A DNA stretch of 64,000 nucleotides from Hormiphora californensis (lineage: Eukaryota; Ctenophora; Tentaculata; Cydippida; Pleurobrachiidae): positions 6,801,097-6,865,096 of the forward strand of contig CM035355.1 in the NCBI GenBank assembly GCA_020137815.1, given 5' to 3'. Shown here in pieces: positions 47,487 to 63,976 of this stretch. The position numbers and the translations under genes were made by a program. The notes under the pieces were generated by a model that saw nothing but the letters and a program-made list of their open reading frames with translations, searched no databases and had not been told where the DNA came from. Within the stretch, counting starts at the first letter, position 1, and each line of letters begins with the position of its first letter.

Positions 47487-48100
47487 CTTGAAACCGGTCT
47501 TATTCGACGCGGAATCATCGATTTATGGGGGGTCTTACTCGGGACAAAAATCTCTATCTCACACCGTTAAGCCGTTATTTGCATATTTATGCACCTATTC
47601 ACGATTTTATGCATATTTTCAATATATTCACTTCGGCTGGTCCTAGAACGTTTTCATGGACATATTTCGACGCAAAATAGTCGATTTATGGGGGGTCGTC
47701 TCCCGGAAAAAAAGTCGTATCTTGCACCGTTAAGCCGTTATTTGCATATTTATGCACCGATTCATGATTTAATGCATATTCTGAATATTTCCAGTTCGGC
47801 TGATCCTAGAACGTTTTCATGGACATATTTCGACGCAAAATAGTCGATTTATGGGGGGTCTTACTCGGGACAAAAATCTCTATCTCGCACCGTTAAGCCG
47901 TTATTTGCATATTTATGCACCGATTCATGATTTAATGCATATTCTTAATATTTCCACTTCGGCTGGTCCTAGAACGTTTTCATGGACATATTCCGGCGCA
48001 GAATAGTCGATTTATGGGCGGTCGTCCCCTTGACAAAAAGTCGTATCTCTCACCGTTTAGTCGTTATTCGCATATATTTATGAACTATTCAAGTTCGAAA
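47487..48100. repeat. Satellite of about 3.7 units, period 163 bp
   Basis: The landmark CGATTTATGGG recurs at 47519, 47682, 47845 and 48008, exactly 163 bp apart. Each unit also carries CACCGTTAAGCCGTTATTTG and TTTATGCACC. The last unit is the most diverged. Confidence 0.9.
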
Positions 48101-48155
48101 ATATGCAGAACTCAGAAAAAATAGCTTTTTCTATTTAACACCAAAAAGAATAGAA

Positions 48156-48559
48156 ATTAAGTCCAAAAACCAATTAAATAAATTAGTTTGGATGCCCGGG
48201 CCCATGTGGTGTCACGGGGGTAACACCTTTAGGCTACTGTCATAAATGATGGATATCGAGAGAGATAAAGGCAAAAGAAATTAGGATAGAAAGAGTGAGA
48301 TATAATCAAGAGAGACGGAGAGATAAATAAGAGGAGAGAGAAAAAAGAGAGATATAGTGAAAGAAACAGTGAGAGAAATAGTGTGAGAGAGAGAGAGTGA
48401 GAGAGAGAGATAGATAGAGATAGAAAGATTGAAGGATAACAATTAACAATTAACGAGATATGCCGTTAATTATGGCAGTAGCCTAAAGGTGTTACCCCCG
48501 TGACACCACATGGGCCCGGGCATCCAAACTAATTTATTTAATTGGTTTTTGGACTTAAT
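48156..48559. repeat. 404-bp element with 89-bp inverted repeats and TTAA ends
   Basis: Arms 48156-48244 and 48471-48559 are complementary (AAGTCCAAAAACCAATT outside, CCTTTAGGCTACTGTCAT inside). The interior is GA-rich. TTAA sits at both outer ends, compatible with a TTAA-targeting MITE, but the symmetry of the arms makes the exact end uncertain. Confidence 0.8.
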
Positions 48560-49002
48560 AGTTTATACATTTAATTTAACAAAAAGATGTCAACACACTC
48601 CTAGACAGTTCACTTTAAGTTTAAGTTTAAGTTTAATCACTATTTATCACAAAGTCAATATAAATATATTAAAACCTTGTCCCGCTCTTACACCAAACAT
48701 ATTTAATATAAATAGATATAAAAAATAAGCTACAAGGCTGATGTGAAAGCACCAGCGGTTACCTAAAGCGGGTTAAGCTAGTTCACGATACAATGAGGCA
48801 GATAACATCAGCATAAACTGCACAATTAAATAACTGAGATACAACGGCTTTCTCAAATCTCAAGTGGAATGTGGATAGTGATTAATTGCAGGAGTTTTAG
48901 GAGTCCAAATTTGAGTATCAACCAACAACCACAAGTATCGAGTTAACTAGTTAATTAATCAATTTACCGCTAAGAAGTTAGGAATCTGAAGCCAGAAACA
49001 AA
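48560..49002. other. No gene recognised
   Basis: AT-rich sequence with a short GTTTAA repeat at 48617-48637 and no supported exon. Confidence 0.4.
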
Positions 49003-49147
49003 TGAGGCCCCTCGGAAATGTTCAAGTCATGCACAATCAAGTCACGCCCACCAATCACAGCTCAGAACGCGCGAAGCACTCCGCGCGTTCTGAGCTGTGA
49101 TTGGTGGGCGTGACTTGATTGTGCATGACTTGAACCGAGGGGCCTCA
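49003..49147. repeat. 145-bp perfect palindrome
   Basis: TGAGGCCCCTCGG at the left end pairs with CCGAGGGGCCTCA at the right. Arms are about 66 bp, with only a 4-nt AAAT bulge, around a 9-nt loop. The arms contain CCAATCACAGCTCAGAACGC. Confidence 0.85.
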
Positions 49148-49182
49148 TAACAATCAGGAAAGTAAAAAGTCAAAACAAACAA

Positions 49183-50570
49183 TTGGCAAACGTTGCTGGC
49201 CCCCGATAGCAGCGCGGGATAAGGCAGCGCTTTTCAAAACAAACAACAGACGAGAAACGCCGCAGTTTTTTGCCAAAATCACTGGAACTGAAGCGCGCGC
49301 TGTGCAGCGCATAAAAAGGTCGGTTTTTTGTGCGCGTTACATCAATTTTTAAATAACGCCGCTTGCAAAACTTATTTTGAAAAGTTGGAATGCGCTGCAG
49401 CCCCCTCATGCGCGCACCCCCGCAACGAGGGGACTGAAGGGAATGCCGCGCGCGCGTTTGGCCTGAGCTCAGGACGGGCCCGGCTGGGGCGCCGTTACGA
49501 TCTGGGTGTTTGGTGGCCTGTTTACAGGTGCGCGCTGCCAAAAAAGTTGATTCACTAAAACGGCTTTAACCGCCGAACCACTCAACCGTTTTGGCTAATT
49601 CAAAGTTTATCTGGTAGGGAATGTCAAGGCCTAACCCCAACCCAAACCCCAACCCTAACCATAACCCTACTTTAGCCCTAACCCTAAAAAACCGTTTGTC
49701 AGCACTCACGAAACACCCAGATTTTAACGCTGGCCGCCCGGCTGGGTCGAAGATAACTTTGCGAGCGAAAAAACGGCGGTGCTTATAACTTTGGCCCCTG
49801 AAGTCCGTTTGACTTGATTCTTTCACTAGCTGTTAGATCTGACAATTATCTACCTTGCTGTTTTTGAGAGGAGTTAATTGGACTTCAGGAGGCTGAGCAA
49901 TAGCCGTTCAAAGATTGGTTGTTTTCAAAAAGTGACGTCACAGGTCCCTGCAGGGACACTTTGTTTCAAATTTGAATTAAAATCTCGAAATTTTTTATTT
50001 TACCGCACTCGATTTTGCGGAGTTTGGTTCATATCTCCTGTTCCTGATAAGATAGAGACCTGAAACCGGTTGCATTTGAAAGCTGTTATCTTCCTCTTTC
50101 CAACGCTACCAAAACGATTTCTGTACCTTATCTGGAACCGGAGATATGATTGATTATGTATTCCCCCCCAGCGCGGTATTCCCTCCAGGCCCCTTATATT
50201 ATATTATAAGGGGCCTGCAACGTATGCCAATTTGAAAAGCGCTACCAGCGTTGAAAAGCGCTGCCTTATCCCGCGCTATCGGGGGCCGGCAACGTTTGCC
50301 AACTACCAGCGTTAAAATCTGGGTGTTTTGGGAGTGCTGACAAACGGTTTTTAGGGTTAGGGCTAAAGTAGGGTTAGGGTTAGGGTTGGGGTTTGGGTTG
50401 GGGTTAGGCCTTGACATTTTGTGATGATGATGATGATTCCCTACCAGATAAACTTGAACTAGCCAAAACGGTTGAGTGGTTTGGCGGTTAGAGCCATTTC
50501 AGTGAATCAACTTTTTTGGCAGTGCGCAGCTGTAAACAGGCCACCAAACACCCAGATCGTAACGGCGCCC
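49183..50570. repeat. Nested inverted repeats carrying telomere-like TTAGGG blocks
   Basis: Arms 49490-49735 and 50303-50570 are inverted copies with, in order, a GGTGGCCTGTTTACAG block, an ACTCAACCGTTTTGGC block, a degenerate (CCCTAA)n block (49632-49690; complement TTAGGG at 50350-50412) and CGTTTGTCAGCACTC. A further inverted pair lies at 49183-49235 and 50253-50302. The telomere-like blocks mix TTAGGG, TTGGGG and TTTGGG units. Confidence 0.8.
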
Positions 50571-50665
50571 TACCTCATCGGGGCCAGCGGCGTTTGCCAA
50601 GCAAAACTTTAAAAACGTTGGCCCGGTTTTTCGACTTGCGTTTTCGTAAAACAAAAAGGTCCCAC

Positions 50666-50714
50666 AAAATGGACTTCATTAACCCACAGCATGTGGGTTA
50701 ATGAAGTCCATTTT
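50666..50714. repeat. 49-bp perfect hairpin
   Basis: A 23-bp perfect stem (AAAATGGACTTCATTAACC and onward) with a 3-nt loop GCA. Confidence 0.85.
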
Positions 50715-50834
50715 TAGGTACCTTCCGAACCCTATGAGTGACAGCGTGACCAGTTTCGGCCGATCATCAGCACAGAAGATTGGTCAAAACTGGTCACGAT
50801 GTGAACATCTCCATTAACTTCGTTTTTAGCCTCC

Positions 50835-51674
50835 ATGTCATGGATAGCCAGATTAATTTTCTTGCTCCTAAATGCAATACTTGTTCAGCCGAAACTGCTT
50901 GGGTGAGTTGGGAGTGAGAAGTGATAACATAATCAATTTGTAGATATTCTGAAAATGATTAATCATGAAATGAACTTTTGGATAAGTTACACCATCTCCA
51001 CAGGAGCACTCTTGAGCCATTCAAGTATTACTATTACACTGTCCGAGGGGAGGCTAAGGGACCAATTTCTGTTACCTTGACGACAATCGCCGGAGATGCA
51101 GATTTGTATATCGGTGACAATAAACCAACATATGAACAGTGAGCACTTTTGTATTCCTCTACCCTGTGATTTTGAAATTGTGCACACATATAAATTGAAT
51201 TATTAATAACCTCCCTGCCCGCCTCCAGTTACGACATTCAATCGTGTACGACGGGTGTTGAGTTTGTAGAATTACCCCCTGAGTATCAGACACCCTTTAC
51301 CGTTGGGATCTTCGCCGCCAAGCCCTACATGAACACATCATTTGTACTCGAGATTTCAGCAGGTTAATATAATTTAGTAATTCGTTGTTTTCTTTAGTTG
51401 TTTAGCAGGTATAGACTATAAACTACTAGGTTACATTACAATCGATCAATTTCAAGATTAAATTTTCATTCTCTATGAAAATATTTTTCAAACATGTGGG
51501 AATTCTACAATTTTTATCTCCTGTCCCCAATATATCCCTCTTCTCTCCATAGATAACGATGCAAATCCACGATCATCTACACATCGACAGAAAGGGAGCT
51601 CATCAACAAGTGAATCTATTACTCTCAGCGATGTTGCTACCTTTATTCTGACAGTTCTTGAAGTTCTTTTATAA
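50835..51674 (+). CDS. C6orf120: C6orf120/UPF0669-like secreted protein
   Basis: Four exons (50835-50902, 51004-51138, 51229-51362, 51553-51674) join in phase to 152 aa. Residues 1-17 or so (MSWIARLIFLLLNAILV) are a signal peptide. The body has YYYYTVRGEAKGPISVTL, then GDADLYIGDNKPTYE, YDIQSCTTG and PFTVGIFA. This parallels human C6orf120 (KGDADLYVS, DYELQSATCG, PVGIGVYG), and both end in a hydrophobic tail (FILTVLEVLL here, LKLVLEILF in human). The human protein is 191 aa, so this one is shorter between the body and the tail. Human C6orf120 is a secreted N-glycosylated protein linked to apoptosis under ER stress; whether that holds here is inference. AATAAA at 51815. Confidence 0.85.
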
Positions 51675-52155
51675 AGTGGGGGGAGAGATAGTTTCCTCTG
51701 TTTTTAGTTGTTAAGCTGGGCTCTAATCGTTCTTTTTAAATCTTGACAGCTGTTTGTATCATGATGTATGAGTGCAATTTTGTACAAAGTGTTTGTGTTT
51801 GCTTGTTCAGTTTTAATAAATATAATATGATGTTTTTGCTAAAAATTCAGTGGAAGAATTATTAGTAGTTTTCTTTGGAGATCAATCATTAAATCCATAT
51901 CTCTTTCTCCGATCCCCCTCTCTCCCATTAAAATTCTTCAAATCGTGATTTCTTTATTTAAGTCACTCTTTATTATTATCCCTTTAATAGACTACCTATT
52001 CGCTACCTCCCTTCCCCTGCCTCTCTTCGTGCGTCACTCTCTATTCTTTAACCGCTTACCCCGTAAAATTCTTGTACTGTAATATTATTTTATGTCCCCC
52101 TCCCAACCTAACCACATCCATCCTTTCCCGTGTAGTTGTGAGTCACCATGAAATA
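51675..52155. other. Intergenic, probable 5' leader of the FBXW7-like gene
   Basis: The pyrimidine-rich CCATCCTTTCCCGTGTAG just before 52137 looks like a splice acceptor, so a 5' untranslated exon may lie upstream of the FBXW7-like coding exon. Confidence 0.4.
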
Positions 52156-53775
52156 ATGAAATCCACCAGAAAGCGATCTCGACACGCTCACTCCTCGCCC
52201 GAGCCCCTGACCCCCGAGACCCCCAAACGAAAGAGCAAGGTAGCGGATGCGCTTGACAAGATTTCCTGTACACGGGACAGTATCATGATTGGCAAACGGA
52301 AACGCAGCTCCTCCACCACCGAGAATGATATCCAGAAGTGGGTCGAGGAATTCCGGTTATTTTCCAGTGCGGACAAACTCCGGGCCATTGACATGATGAG
52401 TGATTGTTGTGATACAAACCAGGCCAGGCACATCATTAAGAGGATAGAACCGAGGTTTCAGTGTGACTTTATAACCCGCCTACCTAAGGAGCTGGCCATT
52501 ACAATCCTACAGTTCCTGGAGCCACGTGACCTGATCAACGCTATGAGCACGTGTAAAACATGGAAGGTCCTATGTGATGATCCCCTTCTGTGGAGGGATA
52601 AATGCCGGGCACTCCCTGAAATACCCTCCCATCTGTACGAGAGTAAACAGCTCGATTGGAAGCGGCTATTTCTCCTGGGACAGGAGCTGGATGAGAATTG
52701 GAGGACGGGAAAGAACTTCGTAAGGAAGGAGCTAAAAGGGCATGATGACCATGTTATAACCTGCCTCCAATTCCACGGTGATAGGATTGTCAGTGGTTCC
52801 GATGACAGCACGTTGAAGGTTTGGAGTGTGGAACAGGGAGAGTGCCTCCTGACCCTAACAGGTCATACCGGGGGTGTATGGTGCAGTCAGTTAGTGGGTG
52901 ATATTGTGTGCAGTGGCAGTACAGACCGGACCATCAAGGTGTGGAATATAGAGAGCGGAGAGTGCCTCCATACCTTATATGGTCATTCCTCAACAGTCCG
53001 TTGCCTAGCGATGCACGAAACTACCGTTGTTAGCGGGTCACGTGATGCCACGTTACGTGTTTGGAATGTTCTGACGGGCGAGTGTAAACACCTTCTGATT
53101 GGGCACATGGCCGCTGTGAGGTGTGTACAGTTTGACGGGAAACGGGTCGTCAGTGGGGCATACGATTGTCAAGTGAAGGTATGGGATCCCACAACAGAGA
53201 CCTGTCTGTACTCCCTCACAGGTCATACTAACCGGGTCTACTCGCTCCAGTTTGATGGACGGTACGTTGTCAGTGGATCTCTGGACACTACAATCCGGGT
53301 CTGGGACACACAGGACGGTAGTTGTGTGCACGTGCTAAGCGGCCACCGATCTCTTACCAGCGGGATGGAGCTTTGTGAAAACATCCTGGTATCAGGTAAC
53401 GCGGACAGCTATGTCAAGATCTGGGACATCAGAACGGGGACGTGCCTCCAGACCCTAGATGGGCCCTCTAAACATCTCAGTGCGGTGACGTGTCTGTTGT
53501 TCAATAAGAAATACGTGATGACGTCATCAGATGACGGGACTGTTAAATTGTGGGACATTAAAACGGGCGAGTTTATCAGGAATCTTGTGGGGCTGGAGAG
53601 CAGTGGGAGGGGCGGTGTAGTCTGGAGGATCCAGTTGGATAAGAAACGGTTGGTGTGTGCCGTGGGCAGTAGGAATGGGACTGAGGAAACGAAACTCATT
53701 GTCTTTGATTTTAGTGTTGGTGCAGGTAAGGAGGAGGATTCAGTGACCAAAGAACTGACTTATTGTGACGAGTGA
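52156..53775 (+). CDS. FBXW7: FBXW7/Cdc4 orthologue, F-box and WD40 substrate receptor of SCF ubiquitin ligase, coding region without introns
   Basis: The product binds SKP1 through its F-box and phosphodegrons of substrates such as cyclin E, Notch, Myc and Jun through its WD40 propeller. I start at ATG 52156 (539 aa); an in-frame ATG at 52072 lies in probable intron sequence. Residues 1-50 hold SSPEPLTPETPKRK and basic KRKR (nuclear localisation). Residues 57-100 match the dimerisation region. The F-box spans about 105-150 (ITRLPKELAITILQFLEPRD). The WD40 propeller runs about 193-520 with eight GH...WD-type repeats (LKGHDDHVITCLQF, LTGHTGGVW, GHSSTVRCL). The degron-binding arginines equivalent to human R465, R479 and R505 are kept as R282, R296 and R322. 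The whole coding sequence is one exon, unlike its multi-exon neighbours. Confidence 0.96.
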   Translation: MKSTRKRSRHAHSSPEPLTPETPKRKSKVADALDKISCTRDSIMIGKRKRSSSTTENDIQKWVEEFRLFSSADKLRAIDMMSDCCDTNQARHIIKRIEPRFQCDFITRLPKELAITILQFLEPRDLINAMSTCKTWKVLCDDPLLWRDKCRALPEIPSHLYESKQLDWKRLFLLGQELDENWRTGKNFVRKELKGHDDHVITCLQFHGDRIVSGSDDSTLKVWSVEQGECLLTLTGHTGGVWCSQLVGDIVCSGSTDRTIKVWNIESGECLHTLYGHSSTVRCLAMHETTVVSGSRDATLRVWNVLTGECKHLLIGHMAAVRCVQFDGKRVVSGAYDCQVKVWDPTTETCLYSLTGHTNRVYSLQFDGRYVVSGSLDTTIRVWDTQDGSCVHVLSGHRSLTSGMELCENILVSGNADSYVKIWDIRTGTCLQTLDGPSKHLSAVTCLLFNKKYVMTSSDDGTVKLWDIKTGEFIRNLVGLESSGRGGVVWRIQLDKKRLVCAVGSRNGTEETKLIVFDFSVGAGKEEDSVTKELTYCDE

Positions 53776-54604
53776 GAGAAAGAGAGAGAGAGTTATAGAA
53801 TGTGAGAGAGAAAAGAGTATAATGTGTGTTTTTTGTGCTGAACCACCCTGATTTTTCAGTGCTACACACAATTTGTAAAGAGCATTCTGAAATGTTTCTT
53901 AAACCCATACACACCTGTTTATTTAGTCACGTATAGCAAGCGTGAGTTGTAAGAAACTATAATGTGGCAGTTTTTGTTGTGTTTTTTTCTTCAAAAAAAA
54001 GAAAGTTTTTTGGACCAGTTCTGTTTTTTGACACCCTTTGATATTATACTATGATGTACTTTGGCTTGATAGAGTTCGGTATTGGGAGAGTAGTAGCAAG
54101 AAATTATACAGATATATATCTCGAGACTAAGGAATTTAATATTGTGCGTGTACTTGGAGTGAGATAGGAAGAACTATGTAGTGAAAAAGTTCAGTTTTTA
54201 GCAAATTAAACCCTTTTTCGTGGAGAAATGTAAACATGTGTGTGAGACACAAATGATAGATCATGGAGAAAGGGAGAAATTTCTGTGATGTGTGATTCTT
54301 TGTGTGGATGTGTGAGTGTAGTAGTAGGCTGTTGTAGAGTACATATATTGTGTGCACGAGAAAGAGAGTGAGAGAGAGATAGTGAGAGAGAGAGAGATAG
54401 AGAGAGAGAGAGATAAAGAGAGAGAGAAAAAGAGCTAGAGATAGTTTTTTAGAGTAAGAACTAGGATAATATGAAGTGCAAGTGAGCGAGTAGGTAGTAT
54501 ATATTATATATGATGTACTGAAGGGAGCGAATCTCTGCAATCCCAGTGTAATTGATGCAATGGTTTATGTTTTCCGTCGAAATATCTTGTGTTTTATCTC
54601 TCTC

Positions 54605-54665
<61 letters not shown>

Positions 54666-55988
54666 CGCGACCTTATTCCCTATTTTCTTCCCGATTCAAA
54701 GTGTTAATTTTCAGTCACACAAGCTCATTTCTGTCACCTACCAGCATAGTGTGGTTCACATTCCTTTTTCTCTCTATCTCTTTCTCTTTCTAATAAGCTG
54801 GAGAAACAATAAAGATGGTGGAGGCTCCAGCTATCTTTCTAATTTCAGCAGCACTTTAATAATCCCCGTCATCTCCCCCATCCCAAAGACATGTATTTCA
54901 CTTTAAATTCCTATAGAATCATGGAATCGATGTCGGGTTGTTGGGAGAGTAATGGAATACCACCTACATCTTCTTCAGAACAGGTCACATCACATCAGGT
55001 CACATTTGATCAGGTCACCTCAGATCATGTCACATGATCTGATGACTGTTCAGGTCACAAACTTTTCATCCAATCTCCTAAAATCATCTGAAAAACCACT
55101 CACTTTTGAACACGCCCATACAGGCTCAAGCAGTACATCCAGAGAACGAAGTAGAGCACCTTCTCACGATTTTGGCTAGAGTCCTCAAGATAGGAAATAA
55201 TATTGCCCTACTGGAGAAGAACTCTTGAAGGGATGGAGAGTTGAAAATATAATATTAGTTAGAGACGGGGAAGTTTTATTTAAAGACAATGTTCACATAT
55301 TAGAATGTTATGGTCATTTTTATTCATTTCATTTTTGTCTTGATCACCTCTCCCCTGCAAATCTCAAGCTAAAATCTTCTGAAATTGTCTCATTCATAAC
55401 CAGGAAACCAGTTTGCAAAATACGATTTTGTCTTTATATATGGTAAAATGCTGCCTGGAGCACTAACCATGATACACTGTACGAATTTGAAGAGCAGGTC
55501 AGTTAGTGGAAGTGACCGCACCAATAAGTTGGGAGATGATAGAGAGAGAGGGGAAGAGAGAAAGATAGAGAGAGATAGATAAAGATAGAGAGAGAAAGAG
55601 AGGGGAGAGAGATGATAATTGGTCTCACTTCCTGTGTGTGAGATTTTCCCAATGCACAAGGTGTACTGTTTTTACGAAATTGTGATCCATTGTCTACATT
55701 GTATGTAGTTGTTATCTAACCGTTTTGTATTCTCATTCCTTTTAGATCTCCCATTCGCCATTCGGTAACGCAGTCACCCCTATAACACTACCAGCCGCAC
55801 GCAGCAAACGAAGAGATGGCATCACCAGTTTTCACATTCGATTCCTCCATAATGTCGCCTGAGACTACTCTCCTTTTACACGTCTCCCTTTTCATTGTCT
55901 TCATCACACACATGCAGATCTGTACACACACAAGCATTGGCTATCGTCTTTCCTTTTTTTCTGGCCACTCTCTCTCTCCCTCTCTCTA

Positions 55989-56030
<42 letters not shown>

Positions 56031-56081
56031 CCTCTGGCCCCATCCCCTATAATACATCCCTCCCTCTCTCAGTACTATGTA
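53776..56081. other. Intergenic: FBXW7 3' region and WDFY 5' region
   Basis: It contains CT-rich tracts at about 54597-54662 and 55975-56030 and GA-rich ones at 54358-54430 and 55540-55612. The FBXW7 3' untranslated region occupies the left end. No other exon is supported, although a 5' untranslated exon of the WDFY-like gene probably lies near 55745-55820. Confidence 0.45.
54982..55057. promoter_or_regulatory. 15-bp tandem repeat with AGGTCA half-sites
   Basis: AGGTCA occurs at 54982, 54997 and 55012, with ATGTCA at 55027 (exact 15-bp period), and again at 55052. AGGTCA is the nuclear-receptor half-site, but a 9-bp spacing is not a standard response element. The array is about 1 kb upstream of the WDFY-like gene. 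It may be only a minisatellite. Confidence 0.3.
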
Positions 56082-60581
<4,500 letters not shown>

Positions 60582-61925
60582 TGAGAGCTGGAACGCTCAG
60601 GGGATGATGAATATGTCGATGAAAGATAGCATGGATAGGGGAGAGAAATCTTAATCAGATGTATCGCTGGTCGCAATAGGGAATTGAGAGAGAAAGAGAC
60701 GTTGTGATGTATTGTTGAGAACATGATATACATTGTATCTTGTCCATTAAGTAGATGTTACCCTGTGAATTCCCCAATAGGATATCTCCCACCACCATTA
60801 AATTTCTCTTGAAGAGTTCTGTAGAGCCGGCAAAATAAAGCATTGTTTCTTTAACTGTTAAAGTTTCAACGGAATAATGCATTGTGTGTAAAGTGTGAAT
60901 CTATATTTTTTGATTTTGTGCTAAAATAATTTGTTGTGTTCACAAAATAACGTGTTTGATGACGTAATTCAACTGAAAGTCCCGAGATTGGTTCTTGAGG
61001 GGTGTCCTACTCAACAAGATAATGGGCAGCGAACATTCGGACATTGCGTCTGTCAGAGCATTGGCCTGACCCTATTCTCAGCGCGCGAGAACTGTGGTCA
61101 GAGCATTGGCCTGACAGCATTGCGTTGTATCTGTACATGAACCAAACTGACCCCACCTGACTGCACGGGAAATCAAAACGGCCGGGTTTGATAAGAATCA
61201 TCTCTGTACTATAAAAAAGAGTCAAAACCGATCTTCCAACTTGGCGAAGAATCTTGTAACGGCAACAAGTAAGCAAATGGCAGCGGATATTGGAGCACGG
61301 TGCAGGGTGCTCAACTAGTACTGAGTGGATGTAGCGCCCAGTGAGCAGGTATCGGCGTCCATTTCCCGGTCCCCCTTTCAGTTTCCTGAATGTCTGGCGG
61401 TGCCGATCTGATTGCACTGTTTTGAGAATCAAAACGGGGTCTGGTGACCCCAGATAGTCTACCGCTACATGTATATAGAGACCAGAGTCTCCAACTCATT
61501 TCCATTGCCTCACGAGACCACTTCCTCTGATTACTTGTTTCCCAACTTACAAAAAAGTTAAGTACTCTGTGGGAACTGCATAGTTGAACTTGAGATAGTC
61601 CGACTATCTGAGTATCTGAGTTCTGGGAGATGGCGTACCGACTATTAGTCGGCACGCCATCTCCCAGAACTCAGAATCTCTTCCAAATCCATTCCACATT
61701 TAGATGGGGTTCATTTGAAAGATGCCACTCACCAAACCAAATATTTTCATCTCTACAGGAACCCTAATTGGCTGTCTTGGCCTAAACAGGGCCCATTGAG
61801 GTCCGTAGATGTGCATGGGTGGATTCACTCTTGTCAGCGCCCTCAAACAAAACCGAGAAACGCGCGCGAGTTCTGACAACGGGAGACCGAGAGGAAATAA
61901 CTTTGCGCGGGAGTGACACGCAAGA
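60582..61925. other. Intergenic between WDFY and actin
   Basis: Tandem copies of GTCAGAGCATTGGCCTGAC lie at about 61050 and 61096. CTATAAAAAAG at 61210 is TATA-like but is 850 bp from the actin start codon. No exon is supported. Confidence 0.45.
61616..61674. repeat. 59-bp hairpin
   Basis: A 28-bp stem (CTGAGTTCTGGGAGATGGCG and onward) with one mismatch and a 3-nt loop ATT. Confidence 0.85.
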
Positions 61926-61935
61926 CCAAATATGG
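61926..61935 (+). promoter_or_regulatory. CArG box (serum response element) of the actin gene
   Basis: CCAAATATGG matches the SRF consensus CC(A/T)6GG exactly and lies about 125 bp upstream of the actin ATG. CArG boxes are the classic control elements of animal actin promoters. Confidence 0.7.
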
Positions 61936-62058
61936 TAATGTCGCGCGACAATCCCTGGGATTGACACACCCGAAGTTCACCGCGGCATCTCCCTCAGCCT
62001 CATTTCTGAACACATCAACTCCATTTTGTTACTGCTTTTGAAGATAAACAACTAAATC

Positions 62059-63405
<1,347 letters not shown>

Positions 63406-63730
63406 AAACTGTGTACCATGTGTGTTACTGTTAGGACTGTTTTTTCACCATGTGAATCGTTTGTATTCCCTTTTTTTTGTTGAGCTAACAGAAACACAGA
63501 ATCTGTTACAAATACCCAATTAAATTGTGTTGAAATCACCAGTACAGAACACAAAATCATGTTTCGAAATAAAAAGCTGTTTCGAAATCGAACGGTCGAA
63601 ACAGGCCTGAAATGAATCACCGACACATACACACATCTTAGTTGTAAACCCTGAATTGAACTTGAAACGGCAAAAAACGGAAGAAATGATATGAAGAGAA
63701 TGTCTTGAAATGTCCCCTACTGTCTCTGTA
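63406..63730. other. Actin 3' untranslated region and intergenic space
   Basis: Actin's AATAAA at 63568 lies here. The downstream gene on the other strand converges on this interval. No other gene is seen. Confidence 0.6.
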
Positions 63731-63886
63731 TTAGCTTCCTGTCACTATACTGGCAATTTTGTAATAAATAACAAATCCCATACAAGCCACAGACCACACT
63801 AGGAGGCCAATAGGCCACGCATTAGAAGCGAAGATACTGTGATTCTTGTTAACGTGTGCCGCCTCCCGTCCGAAGGTTCTCTTGAC
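63731..63886 (-). CDS. Last exon of a membrane protein (partial, runs off the window)
   Basis: After a TTACAG acceptor at 63887 the minus strand is open in phase 0 for 51 codons to TAA and codes VKRTFGREAAHVNKNHS, then WPIGLLVWSVACMGFVIYY and KIASIVTGS. The second part is one transmembrane segment close to the C-terminus, preceded by a basic stretch, as in tail-anchored or small mitochondrial and ER membrane proteins. The upstream exons are beyond 64000. The family is not recognised. Confidence 0.55.
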   Translation of the reverse strand, partial: VKRTFGREAAHVNKNHSIFASNAWPIGLLVWSVACMGFVIYYKIASIVTGS

Positions 63887-63925
63887 CTGTAATTTGATGG
63901 GTGGTTAGAAAATAGCTGGGGTGGT

Positions 63926-63976
63926 TAAAAACCATCTGTGGAAGCTGAAGACTCTTCAGCTTCCACAGATGTTTTT
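63926..63976. repeat. 51-bp hairpin
   Basis: An 18-bp perfect stem (CATCTGTGGAAGCTGAAG) with loop ACT, extended by A-runs pairing with T-runs. It lies in the intron upstream of the last exon of the minus-strand gene. Confidence 0.85.

Noticed and set aside
47487-48100. CRISPR-like array
   Set aside because: The repeats are long contiguous 163-bp units with no short repeat/unique spacer alternation, and the DNA is clearly eukaryotic.
61205-61215. CTATAAAAAAG as the actin TATA box
   Set aside because: It lies about 850 bp from the actin start codon with no supporting 5' exon; the CArG box at 61926 is much closer.
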